A stretch of DNA of 32,659 bases from Planctomycetota bacterium. GTDB lineage: Bacteria > Planctomycetota > Brocadiia > Brocadiales > Brocadiaceae. The stretch spans positions 1 through 32,659 of the forward strand of contig JAHFOY010000016.1 in NCBI GenBank assembly GCA_023261485.1, written 5' to 3'. Position numbers and translations under genes: made by a program. This document shows positions 1 through 8,858 of this stretch, piece after piece. How positions within the stretch are numbered: the stretch's first letter is position 1; the number at the start of each line of letters is the position of its first letter. The notes beneath the pieces were generated by a model. The model was not told the DNA's origin. It worked only from the letters and a program-made list of their open reading frames with translations, and ran no database searches.

Positions 1-300
1 TGCAATGCCCGGCTCTTTTTGCGCCTCTTTGAGAAAAGATAACGACTCCTTGTAATTTCCTTCATAGAAGCGCACTTCACCTATAAAAAAACATACATAA
101 GGGTTTTCTGGAGCAGTTGAAAGGAGGTTGCTGGCAATCGCAGAAGCCTCGTCGACTTGCCACGTCTTCAGACACTCTTCTCCGTAAGCTATTTCACCCA
201 CTACGTCTAAGAATTTTTCATCAAGTTGTGCGTGTACCTCACCCGTAAATAATGTGAGGATTGGTAAGAGAAATACGAGTGTAATAAAGATTTTTTTCAT
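1..300 (-). CDS. Secreted TPR-like protein, N-terminal 100 residues (cut by window edge)
   Basis: An open frame starts with ATG at 300 and runs off the window at base 1 without a stop. The protein begins with a Sec signal peptide: MKK, then a hydrophobic run of about 15 residues, with likely cleavage near VHA-Q at residues 23-25. The mature part is helical, with a motif of the type YVCFFIGEVRFYEGNYKESLSFLKEA at about residues 71-96, which reads like one TPR unit. Function is unknown; such proteins usually scaffold envelope complexes. A GGAGG lies about 20 bases upstream, too far to be an ideal ribosome site. It lies 37 bases after the methyltransferase gene. The DUF4175-like gene further upstream on the same strand may be its original partner. 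Confidence 0.7.
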   Translation of the reverse strand, partial: MKKIFITLVFLLPILTLFTGEVHAQLDEKFLDVVGEIAYGEECLKTWQVDEASAIASNLLSTAPENPYVCFFIGEVRFYEGNYKESLSFLKEAQKEPGIA

Positions 301-337
301 ACTTTACCAGTATATAGATGCCTCCATGTGTAAATAT

Positions 338-2152
338 TTATCGGTTAAAAGAGGGATGTTGAGTAGTTGAGACTTCATTAAAGAGGGCGCGTTGATATGC
401 TTCCTCTTGCACTTTTCCATATTTTGCAAAAAAGGCATCCCATTTTTCTCGAGTCATATATTGCGAAATATCATCCGGCAGACAAGTTAGAAGTTGGCGA
501 CCGTTTTCAAATCCAAGAGATTCAGCTATCTTAAAAAGATTGATACGCATTAGTATATCTTTAGTGTATGGTCGTTTAGCATCAGTGAAGGCAATTGATC
601 TAAGTAAATCTTTGGTATATGAGCGATTAAGAATTCCCAAGACGATTAATGCCTCTGATATATCGTCAAAGCCCAGAAAATAACAGGTATCATCCAACAT
701 CATGGGCTTATTGTTAAAAGGTAAAATTAGAGAGAAGCTTGGTTTTTTATATAATCCGGAAATTGCTATTTTGTAAGGTTTAAAAGAATATTCTCCAATC
801 CCAAAAATTGCAAACAACGGTTTTCCTTTATAAATACTTGACTTTCTCTCTGAGAAAAAACAGCTATTTGCCGTGAGGTATCTATAAATATTCGGATATT
901 TATCTGCAAGATAACTTGTATCTTCCCCCACCCTCTTCTGAGTTAATATAATACATTTTCTGGGCATCGAGATTAAAGGTGATTGAATGTCTGAGCTTTT
1001 CACTAAGCCGAAAATTAAGTCGTCTTCTAATGTAAGTTCTTCATTGAAACCATTGATATATTTACCGCTCATTATCTCCAGCTCAAGTACCTTAGAACAA
1101 TCGTGTTTTACTCCTTGCCGCCAAATGAAAGGACAGTGTCCGTCAAAGGCTTTACTTCTCTGATAAAGAGCAACATCGGATACAAATTTACGGTCAACCC
1201 AACCAAATTCACTTTCAACTAAATCCGGTGAACCAAGAGAGGATATTTTACATATATATTTATGAGAACTTCTTCCTAATCTGCATTTGAACAAAGAGGC
1301 TTCCACGGATGCGTTGAAATATGCCTTAGCATCAAATTTTAAAGCAGTCATATCAGAAATGTCATAATTCATTTTTGGAATGTCATATGTCAAATTCTTA
1401 ATGACGGAATTTTTTACCAGCATTGCAATGTATCCGCGGTATTTCGCAAATGATTTGAACATCATTAAGATGATATATTCCCCAATATCAAAATTCCCTT
1501 TCCCAGTGATAGCATCGAGTCCATTGTAAGACTTGAAATTGCTTTTTGCTGGCAGGTTGTTTGAGTTCAAAACACTCAACTCCGAATTGGTAATCCAGGG
1601 TGGATTGCCAAGTACAAGCACATTTTCTTTGGTTGCTACTTTTTCAAATAGTCTAAAATCAAACTTAAAAACATCTTTGCAGTATAGAAAAATCAAGGGT
1701 TTGTTTAAATATGGGTTTTCAACAAACAATTCGAGTATTGCGAATTTTGTAAACCAAAAATAAGATTCATAGATTTCAATCCCATAAACCTGTTTCAGTT
1801 TTGGAAATGTTTTGAGCGCTGATAAAATAAATGAACCTTTGCCGAAGGTAGGTTCAACAACGATTTTAGGAGTAAAGCCTTCCTTCAAAAGAATACTGCA
1901 TACTAAGTCGCTTAGTATACTTGGTGTTTGAAAGTCACCATATTCTCTCCTTTCTATGGTTTCAGAAACTATGTGTCTGGGTTCAAGAAATTCCAAGAAA
2001 TCTGTAAAATCGTGCTTATTACCGAAAAAGTCATTGATTCCACAAATTTGAACAAGAGAATCATTTGCTTCATGGAAAGTTTGAAATCGACGAAAATAGT
2101 TTCTTAAGAAGTCAAGAGTCGAAAGCTTTAAATTCTGTAAGGCTTTTTTCAT
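338..2152 (-). CDS. N6-adenine-type DNA methyltransferase, stand-alone
   Basis: This 604-residue protein is a class I SAM-dependent DNA methyltransferase of the Eco57I/N6_Mtase kind. Motif X is seen in YGDFQTP (71-77). Motif I is VEPTFGKGSF (99-108), the SAM-binding loop. Acidic motif II is GIEIYE (124-129). Motif IV, the catalytic tetrapeptide, is NPPW (183-186), which predicts adenine N6 methylation. The C-terminal half (about 290-560) should hold the target recognition domain, with the LVKSSDIQ and KRPYTKD blocks seen in this family. I see no PD-(D/E)XK endonuclease motif, and no restriction gene is adjacent, so it may be an orphan methylase or a solitary remnant of a restriction-modification system. 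By eye it is more AT-rich than its neighbours. An in-frame TGA lies 30 bases upstream of the ATG, so the start cannot move far. Confidence 0.88.
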   Translation of the reverse strand: MKKALQNLKLSTLDFLRNYFRRFQTFHEANDSLVQICGINDFFGNKHDFTDFLEFLEPRHIVSETIERREYGDFQTPSILSDLVCSILLKEGFTPKIVVEPTFGKGSFILSALKTFPKLKQVYGIEIYESYFWFTKFAILELFVENPYLNKPLIFLYCKDVFKFDFRLFEKVATKENVLVLGNPPWITNSELSVLNSNNLPAKSNFKSYNGLDAITGKGNFDIGEYIILMMFKSFAKYRGYIAMLVKNSVIKNLTYDIPKMNYDISDMTALKFDAKAYFNASVEASLFKCRLGRSSHKYICKISSLGSPDLVESEFGWVDRKFVSDVALYQRSKAFDGHCPFIWRQGVKHDCSKVLELEIMSGKYINGFNEELTLEDDLIFGLVKSSDIQSPLISMPRKCIILTQKRVGEDTSYLADKYPNIYRYLTANSCFFSERKSSIYKGKPLFAIFGIGEYSFKPYKIAISGLYKKPSFSLILPFNNKPMMLDDTCYFLGFDDISEALIVLGILNRSYTKDLLRSIAFTDAKRPYTKDILMRINLFKIAESLGFENGRQLLTCLPDDISQYMTREKWDAFFAKYGKVQEEAYQRALFNEVSTTQHPSFNR

Positions 2153-2262
2153 ATCTTGTTCACTATACGGATTATTCCTTCAACGCTTTCAGTAAGTTTA
2201 ACTATGCGCCCATACTGCAATCGCCACTGCAAAGCGTTAGAAATTTATTAAATGTTTTTCAT

Positions 2263-5200
2263 CTAATCCACCAGTCGTTGATAGTAATCTTTGTTTAGGT
2301 CTTTGTACTTTTCTGGTAGGCCTTCTTTTAAGGCATCGAGGATGTCCTGCCTGAATTCCTTGGGGACTTTGTATGCTTCTTCCGAGGGTATTTCGACTTT
2401 TTCTGTAGAAGCGCCAAATTGACCCTCGTCCATCCGACCGTGGAAAGGTCTGGGCATGGGCATCGGAATCCCGGTTCCCATCATTCCTTTTGCAATGCGT
2501 TCCTTCGCCATCTCCATCCCCTTTTTTGCCTCAGCAAGGCGGTACAGTGATTCCCTTTCATCAATAACGGCGCCTTGCACATCGGGTTTCTCCAATTTTT
2601 CCTTTGCCTTTCCCATAGATTCTGCCGCCAGGTCAAGTTGCCTGTCAGCCTGCTCGTCCATAAATGGATTTTGATCAGAAAGTTTATCCGCTGTTTCCGT
2701 GATTTCTTCAGTATCTTCTTGTATTTCCTTTTGTTTCTCAGCATATTTTTGCAGGGTATCCTTGTCTTCTTCCGTTAAACTGGCAGTCTGCTGTTCTTCG
2801 AGAAACTGCATTATAGACTCAAGATCTTTAATGATTTGTTGATTAAGATTTGTGGCATCCTCGACCTTTTCACTTACCTCAATGTCTTTTTTAGGCACGG
2901 CCTCTTTCCTGGCAAGTTTTTTTTGTTCCAGGGTATTTTGCATACGGCTATTCCACTGGTTCAGGTTTTGTGACATTTCTTTTGCCAGGTTTAACGACTC
3001 CTTTGCATCCCATCCCTTGAGCATTTCTTCCAAATGAGAAAGAGTTTCTTCCGACTGCGGTAGTTCCCGCGACATATGGAGTAAATCCCTCTGCATCGGG
3101 TCTTTGTTGATTTCGCGATTCAGTTCGGCATTTTTCCTGGCCAGTTCAGCCGGATTGTTAGATTCTTTTTGAAATTCACCAACCTCTTCGTCACCGCCAA
3201 ATAATTCGCTAAATCGGCTCGCCATGGTCTCTCTTTCCTCAGCCATGCGTTTTAAGTCGCGATTTACACGAAGGTATTCCTGTAATAATTCGTTTTTTGC
3301 AAGAATTTCCTTCGTTTCAGAGATGTCTTTTTTTATTGCATCCAGTCTTTTTTCCTGTTTTTCGAAAAATGATTTAAAAGTTTCATTGGTTGATCCCGAT
3401 GTGCGTTTTTGAATGTCTTTCTTCAGCTTATCGGTATTTTCGGTAAGCGCTCTTTGTTTGTTTTCCAGCTCAGATACTTTATCAAGTAATTGATTTGCAT
3501 CATTGAGCATATTGGCAAACGACGAATCTGCAAGGTTTTGAGCGGAAGATTTCATCTGGTTCATCATCCCCTGGAGGGCGGCGAGCAGCCTCTGTGCTGC
3601 TTTCAAGGCCTCATTTAAATCTCCCTTATTGAATGCATCCTTCATGGCGTCCAATTCTTTCATAATATCGTTTTGTTCGATATTTTTGAGGGCGTCTGCA
3701 TTCAAAAATTCATCCATGTGCTCACCCTCTGCCATTTTCATAAGCTTCTCCATCATTTGCTGGATGGTTTCTTCGATGCGCTTGAGTTCTGAAAGCGCCT
3801 GTTCATTGAGTTTTGCATCTTCTCCCTCACGCAATTTGTCGAGCAATTTCTCGATATTGTTTTGGGATTGGATAAGGTTTTTTCCCGTATCCAGCACTTC
3901 GTCCAGTTTTTGCTTTTGGATCAGCTCATTCAGGAAGAGTATAATGTTTTCAACCTCAAACACCTCTTCATCCTGGACTTTTTGTAATTCATTCAATACA
4001 GAAATTGGGAGATTATTTTCAGGTATATTTTGTATAGATTGCCGAATGGCTGTCCGCTTTTTTTCAGTAACATTACGGAACTTGTTTTTCAGGTTTTCGA
4101 GAGAATAGTACACGCTGTAATTTGCCAGTGTATCCTCTTGCATACCAACTAAAATGTCGGTAAAAAGACGGATGATATTTTCTGCCCGTTCCTGAATGCC
4201 ATCTTGCGTCATGACCAGATAATCTTTTGAGGTGCACTTTTCATCATCTATCCTCTTCGTCAGGTCATCGGATAACATATGGAGTAATTCTCTTAGCAGC
4301 GCCTCTTGTAGTTGCACGAGTTCCTGGTGTTTTTTCTTTGAGCTGTATATTTCCAAATAATACGTTTTGGAACTGCTGATTTTAGGGCCTGATATTGTAT
4401 CGTTGTCTTTTACCTCTATATGGTATGGAATTTTATTATCCGGCTGCAGGTTTAATTCGCTTAATGACCACGAATAAGCGCCGCCATACTGGAGTTGCTT
4501 TTTACTAAAGCGGGTGATTGTCCTGGCTTTTCTTTCATTCTTCTGTTCGAATACAAGAGAAATTTCACTTACGCCAAAGTCATCATTGGTCGTGTATTTG
4601 AGTTCTACAACGTCTTTTTCATTGACAGTAATATCTTTTGCCGGGGCGTTTATGGATATCTCAGGATATTGATCTGAATCAACCTGAATTTTATGAAGTA
4701 TTGTATCTTTAAAAGTTCTACTCACGGTATCAGTAGTCTCAAAAGCATACGTTCCGCTCTCGAGTAACGATAGCGTGCCTTTTATTATTTTGCCGTTTTC
4801 CAACACAAAGGGAATTTTGATTGAATCATTAAAGATGATTGCCGCAGATGCCAGGGCTCGGTCACTTATAGCGCTAATTTGCACCTCACTTCCCTTCAAT
4901 GCCTTAATATCTCCGCTGGTATTGTAGACAGTTTTTTGCTGCAATCCTGAATATAACGGGTATCGATAACTTATCGTAATATCTCCAATGACGGGACCTG
5001 CATGAGTGGGCAGTCCCTTTTCATAAATTCCTTTTCCGTGAATGAGGCAGCTAAAAAGGAGGGGTATGTTTTTATTGAAGTATGAACGATGTAATGTGTA
5101 AGTTGTACCAAAAATAAACACAGAGAGGCTCAGAATTATACAGCTTAACCGGAGGAACTTTTTATTAATTACACGGCTGAGGTCTCGCTGCCTTAATTGA

Positions 5201-5712
5201 TTTGCCGTATTATCCACAAGCTTCGAGATCATTTGCTCAGAATATGCTACTTTCTTTTCCCGTAATTTGTACCTGGATAATTGAATTGAACTGATAAGGG
5301 CGTTATTTAAGGTGGGATATTTTTGCTCGATCAATAATGCAATTTTTTCTTTGTTCAATAAGGATAACAAGGGCAACAGGAATATCCTTAAGAAGACAAG
5401 AAATAATATAACAAGGCAGCAGATATAGAAAATAGCAAGACCGAATGGAAATCGCATAAGACCATAAATACAGGTCGCACCCAGTAGTAATAAAAGCAGA
5501 CACGTTGAAAATAACAGCGCCATTCCGCCATAAAATCTGTTTACAATAGCGCCCTTGGCAACCGTCCGTAAAGATGCGATTAGGACATCCTGGCTGTTTT
5601 GTGACTTATTGTCTCTGTAGTTTAGAAGGATAACAAAGTCAAACAGACCCTTTAATGTTTGGATTGATTTAAAGAATAGTTCCTTCATGGATTTGGTAAT
5701 ATTCGGGGACAT
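2263..5712 (-). CDS. DUF4175-like giant membrane-anchored coiled-coil protein
   Basis: The protein has 1149 residues. Hydrophobic segments at about 62-84, 88-115 and 184-205 form three membrane helices. A beta-rich, extracytoplasmic-looking region of about 220-460 follows, with Ig-like strand patterns around ITISYRYPLYSG and a second block near residues 350-440. From about 470 to 1100 it is almost all charged heptad-like helix rich in E, K, Q and L: a very long coiled coil. The C-terminus ends in a Pro/Met/Gly-rich linker and a compact block with VPKEFRQDILDALKEGLPEKY-like sequence. This architecture matches DUF4175-type proteins, usually found near MoxR/DUF58/VWA genes. The exact role is unknown; envelope organisation is an inference. 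No Shine-Dalgarno precedes the ATG at 5712, and a second ATG seven codons in is equally possible. The TAG stop is immediately followed by an ATG. Confidence 0.8.
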   Translation of the reverse strand: MSPNITKSMKELFFKSIQTLKGLFDFVILLNYRDNKSQNSQDVLIASLRTVAKGAIVNRFYGGMALLFSTCLLLLLLGATCIYGLMRFPFGLAIFYICCLVILFLVFLRIFLLPLLSLLNKEKIALLIEQKYPTLNNALISSIQLSRYKLREKKVAYSEQMISKLVDNTANQLRQRDLSRVINKKFLRLSCIILSLSVFIFGTTYTLHRSYFNKNIPLLFSCLIHGKGIYEKGLPTHAGPVIGDITISYRYPLYSGLQQKTVYNTSGDIKALKGSEVQISAISDRALASAAIIFNDSIKIPFVLENGKIIKGTLSLLESGTYAFETTDTVSRTFKDTILHKIQVDSDQYPEISINAPAKDITVNEKDVVELKYTTNDDFGVSEISLVFEQKNERKARTITRFSKKQLQYGGAYSWSLSELNLQPDNKIPYHIEVKDNDTISGPKISSSKTYYLEIYSSKKKHQELVQLQEALLRELLHMLSDDLTKRIDDEKCTSKDYLVMTQDGIQERAENIIRLFTDILVGMQEDTLANYSVYYSLENLKNKFRNVTEKKRTAIRQSIQNIPENNLPISVLNELQKVQDEEVFEVENIILFLNELIQKQKLDEVLDTGKNLIQSQNNIEKLLDKLREGEDAKLNEQALSELKRIEETIQQMMEKLMKMAEGEHMDEFLNADALKNIEQNDIMKELDAMKDAFNKGDLNEALKAAQRLLAALQGMMNQMKSSAQNLADSSFANMLNDANQLLDKVSELENKQRALTENTDKLKKDIQKRTSGSTNETFKSFFEKQEKRLDAIKKDISETKEILAKNELLQEYLRVNRDLKRMAEERETMASRFSELFGGDEEVGEFQKESNNPAELARKNAELNREINKDPMQRDLLHMSRELPQSEETLSHLEEMLKGWDAKESLNLAKEMSQNLNQWNSRMQNTLEQKKLARKEAVPKKDIEVSEKVEDATNLNQQIIKDLESIMQFLEEQQTASLTEEDKDTLQKYAEKQKEIQEDTEEITETADKLSDQNPFMDEQADRQLDLAAESMGKAKEKLEKPDVQGAVIDERESLYRLAEAKKGMEMAKERIAKGMMGTGIPMPMPRPFHGRMDEGQFGASTEKVEIPSEEAYKVPKEFRQDILDALKEGLPEKYKDLNKDYYQRLVD

Positions 5713-5794
5713 TTTAATATTTTATTTTAAATTTAAGGTTATGCCTTAAGTACCAATTTGTCAAACAAAATCTTAATTATTGAAAAACAGTAAT

Positions 5795-5824
5795 TTGAAG
5801 CTAAAATAATGACAATTATATAAA
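5795..5824 (+). promoter_or_regulatory. Possible sigma70-type promoter for plsC
   Basis: TTGAAG (5795-5800) and TATAAA (5819-5824) are separated by 18 bases in the 158-base gap between divergent genes, about 47 bases before the plsC ATG. The surroundings are very AT-rich, so a chance match is possible. Confidence 0.3.
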
Positions 5825-5870
5825 TAGGACTTGATTATTTTTAGGAGCGGAAGGCGGAAGCAAGCTAGTT

Positions 5871-6605
5871 ATGTATAAATTTTATCAGATAGTGGTTACT
5901 TTGTATTCATGGATGTTGTTCATCTCGCTCTGGATATTTTCTACACTGATGTCTGCAATATTAGCTATGGATACAAAAGACAAAGAAAATATATTTAATA
6001 CAATAGAAAGGCTGTTTAGCCGCATTGCATTTAAACTCCTGGGCATGAAGATAGAAATTCACGGGTTAGAGAACATACCAAGGGACGAGCCGGTCATCTT
6101 TATCTCAAACCATCAAAGTATGATGGATATTAAACTTTCTCTCGCCTGTATACCCATAAATTTTAGCTTTATCTCGAAGGATACTATCTTTCGCATTCCA
6201 ATCCTGGGGGCTTACATGACGGCATCGGGACACATTCCCATTCAAAGAGGTGAAGATAGAAAGGCTTATGAAACCCTTTTAACGGCTATCAAAAAATTAA
6301 CAGCGAAAAAATCTCTTGTAGTCTTTCCTGAGGGGACGCGTAGTGAGGATGGCCGCCTGGGAGAATTTAAAAGAGGTATTTCGTTGATTGTCTTGAAATC
6401 AGGGAGGAGAGTTGTGCCTATGGCTATTTGCGGCAGTAATCAATTTATGCCAAAACGCGGATGGCTCTCTAACCCGGGAAAGAGATATGTTAAGATGAAT
6501 TTTGGCAAACCTCTGTCTTTTGACAACTCAAGGACAGATCGTGAATATACTATTCAGGTAACAAATAAATTGAGGAACGAGGTATTGGGGCTGTTGCAGT
6601 CATAG
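5871..6605 (+). CDS. plsC: 1-acyl-sn-glycerol-3-phosphate acyltransferase (PlsC family)
   Basis: This 244-residue enzyme should transfer an acyl group to the sn-2 position of lysophosphatidic acid to make phosphatidic acid at the inner membrane. The catalytic HX4D motif is NHQSMMD (His81, Asp86). The glycerol-phosphate binding motif is FPEGTRS (152-158). A third block, GHIPIQRGED (120-129), and VPMAICGS near residue 185 also fit the family. The N-terminus (5-32) is hydrophobic and forms the usual membrane anchor. Length is typical. It is the first gene of a plus-strand group and is divergent from the DUF4175-like gene. A purine-rich stretch (AGGAGCGGAAGG) sits about 20 bases before the ATG, a long spacing for a ribosome site. 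Substrate range cannot be read from the sequence; a specialised lysolipid acyltransferase is possible. Confidence 0.93.
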   Translation: MYKFYQIVVTLYSWMLFISLWIFSTLMSAILAMDTKDKENIFNTIERLFSRIAFKLLGMKIEIHGLENIPRDEPVIFISNHQSMMDIKLSLACIPINFSFISKDTIFRIPILGAYMTASGHIPIQRGEDRKAYETLLTAIKKLTAKKSLVVFPEGTRSEDGRLGEFKRGISLIVLKSGRRVVPMAICGSNQFMPKRGWLSNPGKRYVKMNFGKPLSFDNSRTDREYTIQVTNKLRNEVLGLLQS

Positions 6606-6757
6606 AAACTAAAGAAACTATTTAAACGCCAAGCAGGTTTTTATTATTGACTTTGATATTGTTTCTATATAAATTAATGAAAATATTGTTCACACAGCAT
6701 GATTACAGGCAGTAAGATAAATTTACCACAACATGCAGAGTTTTTTATAGGTGAAAA

Positions 6758-8074
6758 ATGACAAAATCCAAATGCCAGATGAAAAAGACGTTAATGTGTA
6801 TTTGTCTTGTGCTGTGCTTCTTTGGATGCGCTTCTTCGAATAAAAAACAATCAAAGAACAGCAGTGAGTCAGACAAATACCAGTTGGCTATGGAGTTTAA
6901 TAATCTTGGCGCAAATTATGTGAATAAGGATATGCTCGATGAGGCAATCGTGCAATTTAAGAGGGCACTTACGATCAGCCCTGATTTTGCAGAGGCACAC
7001 AACAACCTCGGTGTTTCATATTGTAAGCAAAAGATGTTTGATGAAGCGATAGCGGAATTTAGATTGGCAATTAAAATTAATCCGGATTATTCCAAGGCGC
7101 ACGACAACCTGGGTTTTGCCTACAGGAATAAAAATATGTTTGATGAGGCCATTGCCGAGCATAATCAGGCGTTAAAAATAAATTCCAAAGACATGGAAGC
7201 CACGAAGAATCTGGAACTCGCCATCGAAGGGAAAAGAATTTATGAAAAGACCAGGGCGTATCAAATCGCCAGCAAGGGTATAGCCCCCGGAAGTATTGCC
7301 GGATACAATCAGTATACGAGAGGTTTTTTCGATGAGGCTATAGCGTCTTTTAAAAAAGTCGCAGATGAAAATCCTAACGACTTGCTGGCTTCTTGCTATC
7401 TGGGCCATACGTATGCCACGAAAGGAATGCTGGATGAAGCCATAAATGTGTATAAAGAGATTTTGACGAAAGATGCTTCCAATGTAATGATACGACTCAA
7501 TCTTGGTGAGGCATATTATGGGAAAGGACTGTGTGACGAGGCGATTTTGGAATTTGAAAATATTATAAAAACGAATCCCGATAATACCCGCGCCCTTTAT
7601 AAGCTGGGTGAGGCTTACGTTGAGAGAGGTTTATTAGATAAAGCCGCTGTTATGTATAATAAGAGCATTACAACCAATGCAAATTTCCCGGAGGCTTACG
7701 ATAAACTGGGCAGCGTTTATTTGCAGCAGGGTTTGTATGACGATGCGATTTCCACATGGAAAAAACTGTTGGAATTGAATCCTGCTTCGGCAAAAGCCCA
7801 TTTTAATCTGGGATTGGCGTATGCAAGTAAAAATATGGTAGAGAATGCCATCAATGAATTCAGGAATACCGTGAATACCGACCCTGAAAATATCGGCGCC
7901 CGGTATAATTTAGCGTACGCCTATGAGGAAAAGGATATGATAGATGAGGCAGTCTCGGAATATAAAAAGGCCATGGATGTGAACTTTAAAGAACAAGGCA
8001 AAAATATAGAAACGGTGAATAAACAGAACGAACCGGAAAATGTAATTGTTACCTTTGATAAACACGACAATTGA
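6758..8074 (+). CDS. TPR-repeat lipoprotein
   Basis: The 438-residue protein opens with a lipoprotein signal: a basic start, a hydrophobic run and the lipobox FFGC, with Cys24 the predicted lipid-modified residue. A Ser/Lys/Asn-rich linker follows. About ten TPR units run from residue 47 to about 415, each with the NLG-x-AY...DEAI-x-F...NP pattern. One irregular stretch at about 150-185 separates the first three repeats from the rest. TPR arrays bind other proteins, so this is likely an envelope scaffold; the partner is unknown. The start at 6758 is supported by AGGTG about 6 bases upstream; an internal ATG at codon 8 would also leave an intact signal peptide. The gene is followed after 13 bases by a small membrane protein gene and probably shares its transcript. 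Confidence 0.88.
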   Translation: MTKSKCQMKKTLMCICLVLCFFGCASSNKKQSKNSSESDKYQLAMEFNNLGANYVNKDMLDEAIVQFKRALTISPDFAEAHNNLGVSYCKQKMFDEAIAEFRLAIKINPDYSKAHDNLGFAYRNKNMFDEAIAEHNQALKINSKDMEATKNLELAIEGKRIYEKTRAYQIASKGIAPGSIAGYNQYTRGFFDEAIASFKKVADENPNDLLASCYLGHTYATKGMLDEAINVYKEILTKDASNVMIRLNLGEAYYGKGLCDEAILEFENIIKTNPDNTRALYKLGEAYVERGLLDKAAVMYNKSITTNANFPEAYDKLGSVYLQQGLYDDAISTWKKLLELNPASAKAHFNLGLAYASKNMVENAINEFRNTVNTDPENIGARYNLAYAYEEKDMIDEAVSEYKKAMDVNFKEQGKNIETVNKQNEPENVIVTFDKHDN

Positions 8075-8087
8075 AAGATAGAAAACC

Positions 8088-8318
8088 ATGAAACAAAAAC
8101 TAAAGGCATTTATCATAATCGTTATGGCAGTTATTATCTCATTGATTTCAATCTATGCCTTTATGCGTGTTTCTGTCGCAACTGAGCAATTGCGTGGCAC
8201 TGATCTGTTATGGAAATGTTTTGCAATATGGATCAAGAGTATCATATTGACACAAGCGATACTGGTTGTGGGCGGATTGTTTTTGTTCATGCTGAGAAAG
8301 CCCAAAGGTTCCGTGTAA
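8088..8318 (+). CDS. Small two-helix membrane protein
   Basis: This is a 76-residue protein that I do not recognise. Two hydrophobic segments, about residues 7-27 and 50-70, are joined by a polar loop carrying RVSVATEQLRGTDL. The basic ends (KQK at the start, RKPKGS at the end) suggest both termini are cytoplasmic. It sits 13 bases after the TPR lipoprotein gene and 3 bases before the next gene, so all three look like one transcription unit. The tight spacing and the two clean membrane segments support a real gene. No catalytic motif is visible. Confidence 0.65.
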   Translation: MKQKLKAFIIIVMAVIISLISIYAFMRVSVATEQLRGTDLLWKCFAIWIKSIILTQAILVVGGLFLFMLRKPKGSV

Positions 8319-8321
8319 TCA

Positions 8322-8741
8322 ATGATACGTTTTCTTGTATTTCTAATAGCAGTCTACCTTATTTATTATCTGATTAAAAATAGTATCAAAGGCGGGACAG
8401 CAAGAAATACATATAAAACCCCTCAAGGCAACAAAGAAAAAAATGCAGACGTATTCAATACCCACCTGAAAGAAATAGCCTATGTTTACTATTCAGCAAC
8501 AAAAGACGATAATACCTGCGATGTATGTAAAGCGCTGGACGGCCGCCATCTGCTTCCCAACCATAAAACGCTTCACGATATAAAACCCCCGCACGCCGGC
8601 TGTAAAAGCCCTAAAGGATGCCGCTGTACGCTGGTATATGTAACACGGGATGAAGAGGGCAGCGGGGAAATTGAATCACTTTTAAAAAGGCGCGGCGGGA
8701 TGTGCGACAAGCAAACAATTGAAAGAGGTCTGGCAAGATAA
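8322..8741 (+). CDS. Membrane-anchored protein with Mu F-like Cys/His motif
   Basis: The protein has 139 residues. An N-terminal membrane helix (2-19) is followed by a polar linker and a compact domain at about 50-110. The domain has the pattern D-x-x-T-C66-x-x-C69-x-x-LDG, then PPH91-x-x-C94, then C100-R-C102-TL. This spacing resembles the C-terminal part of phage Mu F-like head morphogenesis proteins (PF04233), where it forms a small Cys/His cluster. Here there is no phage gene nearby and the domain is tethered to the membrane, so a head-assembly role is unlikely. Metal binding is inferred from the residues alone. It follows the two-helix membrane protein by 3 bases. Confidence 0.65.
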   Translation: MIRFLVFLIAVYLIYYLIKNSIKGGTARNTYKTPQGNKEKNADVFNTHLKEIAYVYYSATKDDNTCDVCKALDGRHLLPNHKTLHDIKPPHAGCKSPKGCRCTLVYVTRDEEGSGEIESLLKRRGGMCDKQTIERGLAR

Positions 8742-8774
8742 CATGGCGAGGCATAGCCGCACCAAAATGAATTT

Positions 8775-8810
8775 AACCACAAAGACACGAAGAGCACAAA
8801 GAAGCACAAC
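8775..8810. repeat. Intergenic repeat of the ACCACAAAGACACGAAG type
   Basis: An A/C-rich stretch with short internal direct repeats (CACAAAGA, CACGAAGA, CACAAAGA) lies in the 117-base gap before cutA. From memory it matches a dispersed intergenic repeat seen in many bacterial genomes; only one copy is visible here, so its repeat status is unproven. Confidence 0.4.
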
Positions 8811-8858
8811 TTGAAGTAAAAAGTATAAGGTAATACTATATAGAACCATTCGTCGAAT

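Noticed and set aside
3629-4108. A 159-codon open frame on the plus strand.
   Set aside because: It is the antisense shadow of the coiled-coil region, rich in Ser, Phe and Cys, with no ribosome site or family motif.
6606-6757. The 152-base gap between plsC and the TPR lipoprotein gene, checked for RNA genes and promoters.
   Set aside because: It is AT-rich without a convincing -35/-10 pair, hairpin or tRNA-like pattern.
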